Below are positions 1 through 5,223 of a stretch of 5,223 nucleotides of DNA, one piece after another. Source of the stretch: Candidatus Aminicenantota bacterium (lineage in GTDB: Bacteria > Acidobacteriota > Aminicenantia > Aminicenantales > Saccharicenantaceae); contig DSDX01000159.1 of assembly GCA_011048485.1 (NCBI GenBank), positions 1-5,223 of the forward strand. Reading direction: 5' to 3'. The number at the start of each line of letters is the position of its first letter. The stretch's first letter is position 1. A model generated the notes under the pieces. It saw only the letters and a list, made by a program, of their open reading frames with translations. It was not told the DNA's origin and ran no database searches. The translations under genes and the position numbers were made by a program.

Positions 1-1862
1 GATTCCTCCTCGACGATCTTCTCCTCGAGGACCCGCCGTTCGCTCTTCTTCGGCCTGGGCCCCTTTTCGCCCTCGGCCTTGGGCTTGCGCCGCTTGTAGG
101 CCTTTTCCTTTTTCGCGGCCCCGGGTTCCGGGGGCAGGGGAGGCGCCGCCGGAACGATGCCCCTCTCTTCGAGGCCGGCCTCGGGCTCGAGCACGCCGAG
201 CTCCTCGGCCACGGCGGCCAGGGCCGCCTCTTCGGGCGTGTAGGCCTCGGGCGCGGGCTCCTCGTAAGCCTCGCCGTAGGCGGCCTCGCCGGCCTCCTCT
301 TCCTCGGGGATGTAAGGTTCGTGGTAGGTGAAAACGCCCTTCTTCTTTTCCGACTTCGTGAACTCCGGCGAATTCACCAGGACGTACTCGACATCCTCCT
401 GGGTCGTCTGCCGGATCATGTCGACGAGGTGGTAGGCCCGGAGGAAGTGCAGGGAGTAGGCGGACGTGGCCAGGACGGGATCGCTGAAGACGGTGAAGAC
501 GAGGTCCCTGAGGTCGAAGCCCTCGCGCGTTTCCGTGAGGGGCAGGAGATGAGCGAGCGTCTCCCGCTCGATGTAGATGATCTTGTTGGGCTCGGCGAAG
601 GTGTAGGCGTCCTCGCCGCCGTCCGTGAACGCGTCGGCCTCGGGATCGTACTCGAGACGGAGGGCGGAGGTCTTCTTCTTGGACCTCTTGACCCAGAACT
701 TGAACTCCGTGGGGCCCGTCCTTTCGAGGGTCAAGCTGGCCCCCTGGGGGATGTTGTTCTGGGCGTAGAAATCCCGGAGGCCCAGGAAATAGCCCCGCTT
801 CGGGAAGAAGTAGACGGTGTAGGTCTCGCCCGCCTCGGAATCGGTGAACATGTACTCGCGGGCCTTCGAGAGCGCCTTGCCCAGGCTCCGGGGGACCTTG
901 ACCCCTCCCGAGACGATCTCGCGCCAGGTCAGATAGACCTTGATGGGGAAGTCCTGGACGAGGCTCATTTCCGTCTTGTCGAGCTCCTCGAGCTCGGGGA
1001 CTTCGGCCATCGGCGCGGACAGGGCCAGCCCCTCGGGCATGGCGTTGAGGATCGACTTGAGATGCCATTTGCCCCAGCCCGACTGGTCGAGAAGGACGAA
1101 TTCCTTTTTGTGCTTCTTGTCGAGGAGGGCGCTCAGGCTCAGGCAGGTCAGGTCGAAGAGATCGTGCGAGGCCTCCAGGCCGAAGAGCTTCCGGACCAGG
1201 TCCTCGGTCGTGGCCGACCGGCCCGTCCCGGCGAGCTCGTCCTGGATCTCCTTGATCTTGTCCGGGGGGACGGCGACCCGCTTGGACTCGAGCTGCCACA
1301 TGTCGTTCCAGCTGAAGACGTTGGGGTCCTTGGCCAGACGGGCGTAGAGGTTCTTCTCGAGCTTGCGGAGGTCGCGCTCGGTCATGGGCAGCTCGGTCAG
1401 CCGCGGATCCTCCGCCTTGGGCATGATCGAGGCCTTCTCCGCCCGGCCCTCGCAGTTCGACGGCAGCAGGACCTGGGTCTTTGTCTTCCTCATGTAATCG
1501 ACGTACTTTCGGAAGATCCCCCCGCCGGGGTAGTCGACCTCGAGCATGTCGCAGGCGAAATGATCGGAATGGGTCTTGGCGACCACCTTGAGGATGATCC
1601 GGCCCTCGAAGCGCTCGACGGATTTGCTGCCCACGGTCAGGGGCTCGTTGTAGTCCTTTTCGATGAGGTCGCCCACCTCGTAGCGGGCGTACGGATCGTA
1701 GATCTTGACGTCCTGGGCCCGCTCCGCGGCCGTCTTCTCGAACGCCAGCTTGCCCGTGAGGTCGTGCGTCGTGCGGGGCTGGGGCGCTTTCCCGAGCTCC
1801 CTCTCGACGAGGGCGAGGTCCTCGTCGGACACTGTGATCAGCTTGGTCGTCTCGGCTTTCAT
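1..1862 (-). CDS. Large uncharacterised protein, possibly nucleic-acid-associated (3' end cut off by window edge)
   Basis: The minus frame is open from an ATG at 1862-1860 to the left edge: 620 codons plus two bases, with no stop. I do not recognise the family. Residues about 59-137 alternate short strands and glycines (YEVGD at 61-65, YPGGG at 111-115), which could be a small beta-barrel. Residues about 198-272 look like a winged helix: a helical TEDLVRKLF (219-227), LSLSALLDKK (241-250), then a wing-like GWGKWHL (262-268). Residues about 308-392 look like a second beta-rich domain (VKVPRSLGKAL, YFFPKRGYFLGL, NNIPQGASLTLE), followed by KRSKKK at 392-397. From about 519 the chain is acidic and rich in Ala, Pro and Tyr; from 583 it is strongly basic (KKEKAYKRRKPK), then acidic again. 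There is no signal peptide or membrane segment. The start lies 1 nt after the ornithine carbamoyltransferase stop (TGA-c-ATG) with only a weak purine-rich site, suggesting translational coupling. Domain readings are inference; the reading frame is sound. Confidence 0.85.
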   Translation of the reverse strand, partial: MKAETTKLITVSDEDLALVERELGKAPQPRTTHDLTGKLAFEKTAAERAQDVKIYDPYARYEVGDLIEKDYNEPLTVGSKSVERFEGRIILKVVAKTHSDHFACDMLEVDYPGGGIFRKYVDYMRKTKTQVLLPSNCEGRAEKASIMPKAEDPRLTELPMTERDLRKLEKNLYARLAKDPNVFSWNDMWQLESKRVAVPPDKIKEIQDELAGTGRSATTEDLVRKLFGLEASHDLFDLTCLSLSALLDKKHKKEFVLLDQSGWGKWHLKSILNAMPEGLALSAPMAEVPELEELDKTEMSLVQDFPIKVYLTWREIVSGGVKVPRSLGKALSKAREYMFTDSEAGETYTVYFFPKRGYFLGLRDFYAQNNIPQGASLTLERTGPTEFKFWVKRSKKKTSALRLEYDPEADAFTDGGEDAYTFAEPNKIIYIERETLAHLLPLTETREGFDLRDLVFTVFSDPVLATSAYSLHFLRAYHLVDMIRQTTQEDVEYVLVNSPEFTKSEKKKGVFTYHEPYIPEEEEAGEAAYGEAYEEPAPEAYTPEEAALAAVAEELGVLEPEAGLEERGIVPAAPPLPPEPGAAKKEKAYKRRKPKAEGEKGPRPKKSERRVLEEKIVEEE

Positions 1863-1863
1863 G

Positions 1864-2790
1864 TCAGTCTTCTTTGCCCCCCATGAGCGCGAGCAGGACG
1901 GCCTTCTGGGCGTGGAGGCGGTTCTCGGCCTCGTCGTAGACGACGGAGTTCGGCGAGTCGATGACCTCGTCGGTGACTTCTTCGCCGCGGTGGGCCGGCA
2001 AACAGTGAAGGAACAGGGCGTCCTTCTTGGCTCTGGCCATGAGCTTGGCGTTGACCTGGAAGGGAGCGAAGATCCTGGCCCGGGCCTCCTTCTCCTCCTC
2101 CTGGCCCATGGATGCCCAGACATCGGTGTAGACGGCGTCGGCCCCGCTCACAGCCTCTTCGGGGGAGTTGGTCAGGGCCAGCTCGAATCCGGTGTCCCGG
2201 CCGTCCTCGCGGGCCCAGCGCACGACCTCCGGTCTCGGCTCGTAGCCGGCGGGGGTCGCGACGGCCATCTTGGTCCCGCCGCGGGCCGCGGCCAGCATGA
2301 GGCTGTGGCAGACGTTGTTGCCGTCGCCGACGTAAGCCAGCTTGACGGCGGACAGGGCGCCCTTGTGCTCGCGCAGGGTCAGGAAGTCGGCCATGGCCTG
2401 GCAGGGATGGGACAGGTCGGTCAGGGCGTTGATGACCGGGATGCGGCAGCTGGCGGCGAGATCGACCGCGATCTGGTGCCCGAAGGTCCGGATCATGATG
2501 CCGTCGACCCAGCGCTCGAGGTTCTTGCCGACGTCGTAGGCGCCCTCGCGGCTGCCCATCTTGATGTCGGAGGGGGCCAGGTAGATGGCCTCGCCGCCGA
2601 GGCGCAGCATGCCCGCCTCGAAGGTCATCCGCGTGCGCAGCGACGGCTTCTGGAAGATCATGGCCAGGATCTTGTCCTTGAGCGCCTTGCGGTACTTGCC
2701 GGGGTGCTTCTTGACCTCCGCGGCCTTGTCCAGCATCCGGCCGAACTCGTAGACGCTCAGGTCGCGGATGGACAGGAAATCTTTCTGCAT
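1864..2790 (-). CDS. argF: Ornithine carbamoyltransferase
   Basis: This 308-residue cytoplasmic enzyme transfers a carbamoyl group between carbamoyl phosphate and ornithine, giving citrulline, or runs in reverse in arginine catabolism. The carbamoyl-phosphate loop is SLRTR at 50-54 (preceded by FQKP), with the family Arg at 101 in RTFGH. HPCQ at 128-131 is the ornithine-type version, where aspartate carbamoyltransferase has HPTQ. The ornithine side is marked by DVWASMG (223-229) and HCLPAHRG (262-269), the latter holding the catalytic Cys of the family. Length fits ordinary members (about 300-340), and all key motifs are present. The ATG at 2790 is preceded by AGGAG at 8 nt; the frame can be extended upstream, but only as low-complexity shadow of the carbamate kinase gene. 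Pairing with carbamate kinase favours a catabolic role (arcB-like), but sequence alone does not separate anabolic from catabolic forms, so the symbol is provisional. The second position of the loop is Leu rather than the commoner Thr. Confidence 0.95.
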   Translation of the reverse strand: MQKDFLSIRDLSVYEFGRMLDKAAEVKKHPGKYRKALKDKILAMIFQKPSLRTRMTFEAGMLRLGGEAIYLAPSDIKMGSREGAYDVGKNLERWVDGIMIRTFGHQIAVDLAASCRIPVINALTDLSHPCQAMADFLTLREHKGALSAVKLAYVGDGNNVCHSLMLAAARGGTKMAVATPAGYEPRPEVVRWAREDGRDTGFELALTNSPEEAVSGADAVYTDVWASMGQEEEKEARARIFAPFQVNAKLMARAKKDALFLHCLPAHRGEEVTDEVIDSPNSVVYDEAENRLHAQKAVLLALMGGKED

Positions 2791-2798
2791 CGCGGTTT

Positions 2799-2803
2799 CT
2801 CCT
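2799..2803 (-). promoter_or_regulatory. Ribosome-binding site of ornithine carbamoyltransferase, overlapping the arcC stop
   Basis: AGGAG on the minus strand lies 8 nt before the ATG at 2790 and shares two bases with the TAG stop of carbamate kinase (2804-2802). It decides the start of the transferase against the much longer upstream extension of the same frame, and ribosomes ending carbamate kinase would stop directly over it. Confidence 0.85.
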
Positions 2804-3752
2804 AGGCGGACGCGACGATCCGCGTCCCCGAACGGTTGATCAGGGCGGCCTTGAGGTGGGTGTCCTTGGTGATGAGGACCTCCCGGCCGCCGTCCTCGAT
2901 GTACTCGATCGCGGCCCGGATCTTGGGTCCCATCGATCCGGGCGGGAACTGGCCGTCCGCCAGATAGCGGCGGGCCTCGTCGATGGTCATGACCGAGACC
3001 GCCTCCTGGTCGGGCTTGCCGAAGTTGAGGGAGACGCGCTCGATGGCGGTCAAGATGATGAACAGATCGGCCTTGACCTCCCGGGCCAGCAGGCTGGCGG
3101 CGTAGTCCTTGTCGATGACGGCCTCGACGCCCTCGTAGAGGCCGTTGGCGTTGAGGATGACCGGGATGCCCCCGCCGCCGGCGGCGATGACGATGCGTCC
3201 GGCCTCGACGAGGTCGCGGATGACGCGGTTGGGGACGACGTCGATGGGCTTGGGCGACGGGACGACCTTGCGGTAGCCCCGCCCGGCGTCCTCGACCATG
3301 GCCCATTTCTTGTCCCGGGCCAGCTCCTGGGCCCTGAACTTGGAGTAGAACGGGCCGACGGGCTTGGTCGGCTTGGCGAAGGCCGGATCGTCCTTGTCGA
3401 CGACGACCTGGCTGACGAGGCAGGCGACCTCCTTGTCGATGGAGCGCCGCCGCAGCTCGTTGACCAGGGCCCGCTCGAGCATGAAGCCCATGCTGCCCTC
3501 GGTCATGGCGTCGCAGACGTCGAGCGAGTAGGGCGGGATCTTGTTGGCCGCCTCCTCCATCTGGATGAGAAGGTTGCCCACCTGGGGCCCGTTGCCGTGG
3601 ACGATGATGAGCTCGTAGCCCTTGCGGACGATGTGGACCATGAGCGCGGCCGCCCGCTGGGCGTTCCGCATCTGCTCCGACTGCAGACCTCTCTGGTTGT
3701 CGGGCAGCATGGCGTTGCCGCCGAAGGCGACGAGGGCGATCTTCGGTCTCAT
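2802..3752 (-). CDS. arcC: Carbamate kinase
   Basis: This 316-residue cytoplasmic kinase of the amino acid kinase fold makes ATP from carbamoyl phosphate and ADP, releasing carbamate that decays to CO2 and ammonia. Family motifs are complete and in order: GGNA at 11-14, HGNGPQVG at 52-59, the GYRKVVPSPKP segment at 159-169, AGGGGIPV at 191-198, EAVIDKD at 210-216, LTAIERV at 234-240, and FPPGSMGPKI at 269-278. The length is typical (about 310-320). The start ATG has a short AGAGG site that overlaps the TAG stop of the upstream gene, with a 7-nt gap; the stop in turn overlaps the ribosome-binding site of the ornithine carbamoyltransferase gene. This arrangement points to a single translationally coupled operon. 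With the neighbouring transferase it forms the energy-yielding half of the arginine deiminase pathway; the deiminase itself is not in view. A role in another carbamoyl-phosphate route, such as agmatine, purine or allantoin breakdown, cannot be excluded. Confidence 0.96.
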   Translation of the reverse strand: MRPKIALVAFGGNAMLPDNQRGLQSEQMRNAQRAAALMVHIVRKGYELIIVHGNGPQVGNLLIQMEEAANKIPPYSLDVCDAMTEGSMGFMLERALVNELRRRSIDKEVACLVSQVVVDKDDPAFAKPTKPVGPFYSKFRAQELARDKKWAMVEDAGRGYRKVVPSPKPIDVVPNRVIRDLVEAGRIVIAAGGGGIPVILNANGLYEGVEAVIDKDYAASLLAREVKADLFIILTAIERVSLNFGKPDQEAVSVMTIDEARRYLADGQFPPGSMGPKIRAAIEYIEDGGREVLITKDTHLKAALINRSGTRIVASA

Positions 3753-3759
3753 CGGGCCT

Positions 3760-5064
3760 CTAGAACTTCTTGAGCACGTCCTTGAGGGTCGGGGTCCCGA
3801 CCTCCTCGAGCTCGTAGCCGACGCGCAGGATGGGCTTCGTGACCTTGAGAACCCGGGTGATGTCGATGGGCGTGGCGCTGACGACGAGATCGCAGTCGAC
3901 GGCCTCGATGGTCCGGGCCAGCTCGCGGGTCTGCTTGTCGCCGTATCCCATGGCCGGCAGGACGACGTCGAGATGGCCGTATTTCTCGAAGGTCTTCTTG
4001 ATGGAGCCGACGGCGAAGGGCCGGGGGTCGATGATCTTGGCCGCGCCGTACTTCTTGGCCGCGACGATCCCGGCGCCGTAGGTCATGCCGCCGTGGGTCA
4101 GGGTCGGGCCGTCCTCGATGACGAGGACGCGCTTGCCGCGGATCCGGCCGCCGTCCTTGACGATGGTCGGGGAGTTGGCCCGGATGATCGTCGCCTTGGG
4201 GTTGACCGCCTTGGCGCTGGCCAGGACCTTGGCGATGCCGTCCTTGGTCGCGGTGTCCATCTTGTTGACGACGATGACCTTGGCCCGGCGGAAGTTGACC
4301 GCGCCCGGATAGTAGGAGAGCTCGTGGCCGGCCCGGTGGGGGTCGGCGACGACGATCTCGAGGTCCGACTTGTAGAAGGGGAAGTCGTTGTTGCCGCCGT
4401 CCCAGAGGATGACGTCGGCCTCCTTCTCGGCCTGGCGGAGGATGGCCCCGTAGTCGACGCCGGCGTAGACGATGATGCCCTTGTCGATGTGGGGCTCGTA
4501 CTCCTCGCGCTCCTCGATGGTGCACTCGTGCTTATCGAGGTCGGCGTAGTCGGCGAAGCGCTGGACCTTTTGCTTGACCAGATCGCCGTAGGGCATGGGG
4601 TGGCGGATGGCGGCGACGCGGCGGCCCTTGGCCTTGAGGATCGCGGCGACCTTGCGGCTGGTCTGGCTCTTGCCCGAGCCGGTCCGGACGGCGCACACGG
4701 AGACGACGGGCTTGCGGCTCTTGATCATCGTGGCGTCGGGGCCGAGGAGGACGAAATTGGCCCCGGCGGCCAGGACCTGGGAGGCCTTCCGCATGACGTA
4801 CTCGTGGGAGAGGTCGCTGTAGGCCAGGTGGACGTCGTCGACCTTGTGGGCGGCGATGAGGGCGTCGAGGTCCTCTTCGGCCTCGATCGGGATGCCCTTG
4901 GGGTAAAGCTTCCCGGCCAGGGCCGCGGGATACTTGCGGCCTTCGATGTCCGGGATCTGCGTCGCCGTGAAGGCGACCACGCGGTAGTCCGGATTGTCCC
5001 GGAAATAGGTGTTGAAGTTGTGGAAATCGCGCCCCGCGGCGCCCATGATGAGAACCTTTTTCAT
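3760..5064 (-). CDS. Cyclic 2,3-diphosphoglycerate synthetase family P-loop protein
   Basis: This 434-residue protein matches my memory of the family named after the methanogen enzyme that closes 2,3-diphosphoglycerate to its cyclic form at the cost of ATP; bacterial members are often labelled simply GTPase. The N-terminal third is Rossmann-like: GAAGRDFHNFN at 8-18, then RKYPAALAGKLYPKGIPI at 43-60. A P-loop domain follows with RTGSGKSQTS at 127-136 (Lys132, Ser133), RHPMPYGDL at 154-162, WDGGNND at 221-227 after a hydrophobic strand (a Walker-B-like position), VVNKMD at 265-270 resembling a GTPase NKxD box, and EDGPTLTHGGM at 317-327. There is no signal peptide or membrane segment. The ATG at 5064 has AAAGGAG 8 nt upstream, and no competing in-frame start with a site was seen. 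It is first in the operon, 7 nt before carbamate kinase. Family membership is fairly secure; the actual product is not, since bacterial members are not known to me to have been tested and cyclic diphosphoglycerate is known mainly from methanogenic archaea. Confidence 0.85.
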   Translation of the reverse strand: MKKVLIMGAAGRDFHNFNTYFRDNPDYRVVAFTATQIPDIEGRKYPAALAGKLYPKGIPIEAEEDLDALIAAHKVDDVHLAYSDLSHEYVMRKASQVLAAGANFVLLGPDATMIKSRKPVVSVCAVRTGSGKSQTSRKVAAILKAKGRRVAAIRHPMPYGDLVKQKVQRFADYADLDKHECTIEEREEYEPHIDKGIIVYAGVDYGAILRQAEKEADVILWDGGNNDFPFYKSDLEIVVADPHRAGHELSYYPGAVNFRRAKVIVVNKMDTATKDGIAKVLASAKAVNPKATIIRANSPTIVKDGGRIRGKRVLVIEDGPTLTHGGMTYGAGIVAAKKYGAAKIIDPRPFAVGSIKKTFEKYGHLDVVLPAMGYGDKQTRELARTIEAVDCDLVVSATPIDITRVLKVTKPILRVGYELEEVGTPTLKDVLKKF

Positions 5065-5071
5065 GAAACGA

Positions 5072-5079
5072 ACTCCTTT
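5072..5079 (-). promoter_or_regulatory. Strong ribosome-binding site of the first gene
   Basis: The minus strand reads AAAGGAGT here, an excellent Shine-Dalgarno sequence whose AGGAG core ends 8 nt before the ATG at 5064. It fixes the start of the cyclic diphosphoglycerate synthetase-like gene and argues against reading through in another frame from the TTG near 5107. Confidence 0.85.
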
Positions 5080-5144
5080 CTCGCGCGCAAAAACTTCTCC
5101 ATTCCAAAAAGCGAAAACTCTTCAGTTGTCCGAAAAAGAAGGCA

Positions 5145-5173
5145 AGTATAGCCCAATTAGGCCTTTAAATCAA
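5145..5173 (-). promoter_or_regulatory. Sigma-70-type promoter of the four-gene operon
   Basis: On the minus strand a TTGATT box (5173-5168) is separated by exactly 17 bp from a TATACT box (5150-5145). These match the housekeeping consensus at 4 of 6 and 5 of 6 positions, with ideal spacing. Transcription would begin near 5138, giving an untranslated leader of about 74 nt before the ATG at 5064. This is the only convincing promoter in the window and lies in its only A+T-rich stretch. Consensus boxes arise by chance in A+T-rich DNA, and the start site is inferred, not measured. Confidence 0.7.
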
Positions 5174-5187
5174 TATAAGGAAGGCCT
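5159..5187. promoter_or_regulatory. Inverted repeat flanking the -35 box, candidate operator
   Basis: AGGCCTT at 5159-5165 and AAGGCCT at 5181-5187 form a perfect 7-bp inverted repeat with a 15-bp A+T-rich centre. The half-sites are 22 bp apart centre to centre, about two helical turns, so they would face the same side of the DNA. The TTGATT box of the operon promoter sits inside the centre, which is where a repressor or activator dimer would control transcription. No regulator is encoded nearby in recognisable form, and the site does not resemble the ArgR box as I know it. Confidence 0.4.
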
Positions 5188-5223
5188 CGGGGGTCGGATC
5201 CGTTCGCTGCGGGGGGGCTATGA

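Noticed and set aside
321..1886. Long plus-strand open frame of 521 codons
   Set aside because: It lies opposite the real minus-strand gene in G+C-rich DNA. Its translation is monotonous Leu/Gly/Glu/Asp/Val with no recognisable motif, as expected of an antisense shadow.
2112..2127. Chance that ornithine carbamoyltransferase is really aspartate carbamoyltransferase or a YgeW-type enzyme
   Set aside because: HPCQ, DVWASMG and HCLPAHRG are ornithine-type motifs, and the 308-residue length is too short for the longer YgeW-type proteins.
1705..2805. Plus-strand open frame of 366 codons
   Set aside because: It is antisense to ornithine carbamoyltransferase, whose catalytic motifs are intact; the composition is low-complexity shadow.
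2791..3306. N-terminal extension of ornithine carbamoyltransferase to a 480-residue protein
   Set aside because: The extra 172 residues are an Arg/Gly/His/Pro-rich out-of-frame reading of carbamate kinase. The ATG at 2790 has a proper AGGAG site and gives the normal family length.
3749..4525. Minus-strand frame of 258 codons inside the synthetase-like gene
   Set aside because: Its translation is Arg/Gly/His/Pro-rich and out of frame with the P-loop protein that covers the same DNA.
3622..5151. Long plus-strand open frame of 509 codons
   Set aside because: It is antisense to the synthetase-like gene with its clear P-loop, and its translation is an Asp/Gly/Val/Leu-rich string without domains.
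5209..5223. Possible divergent plus-strand gene start (ATG at 5220-5222 after a G run)
   Set aside because: Only one codon is visible. The preceding run of seven G is not a convincing ribosome-binding site, and no plus-strand promoter with a proper -35 box was found.

Overview
The window is a compact piece of a G+C-rich bacterial genome. Everything that can be supported as coding lies on the minus strand, in one head-to-tail run of four genes that occupies nearly the whole sequence. Codons end mostly in G or C (GAG, CTC, GCC, AAG), while the short non-coding stretch at the right end is visibly A+T-richer. This style, the lineup of catabolic-type enzymes, and a long lysine- and glutamate-rich hypothetical protein would suit an uncultured anaerobe of the Aminicenantes/Acidobacteriota kind. 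That placement is a loose impression, not something shown by a marker gene.

Layout in the direction of transcription (right to left): (1) 5065-5223, a promoter region with a good sigma-70-type promoter, two overlapping dyads and a leader of about 74 nt; (2) 5064-3760, a P-loop protein of the cyclic 2,3-diphosphoglycerate synthetase family; (3) 3752-2802, carbamate kinase; (4) 2790-1864, ornithine carbamoyltransferase; (5) 1862 to beyond the left edge, a large uncharacterised protein of at least 620 residues. The gaps between genes are 7, 11 and 1 nt, and two ribosome-binding sites overlap the preceding stop codon. No internal promoter or terminator was seen, so one polycistronic transcript is likely.

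Ornithine carbamoyltransferase and carbamate kinase together are the lower half of the arginine deiminase pathway: citrulline + phosphate gives ornithine + carbamoyl phosphate, and carbamoyl phosphate + ADP gives ATP + CO2 + NH3. Arginine deiminase is not in the window, so the source of citrulline (or the direction of flow) is unknown. The first gene, a homologue of an enzyme known from thermophilic methanogens, is not part of any textbook carbamoyl-phosphate pathway, and its position at the head of this operon is the main biochemical puzzle. The last gene looks more like a DNA- or RNA-associated protein than an enzyme: a possible small beta-barrel near the N-terminus, a possible winged-helix segment, a possible beta-barrel with B3-like spacing of conserved positions, and an acidic then basic tail. 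It is the best candidate in the window for something undescribed.
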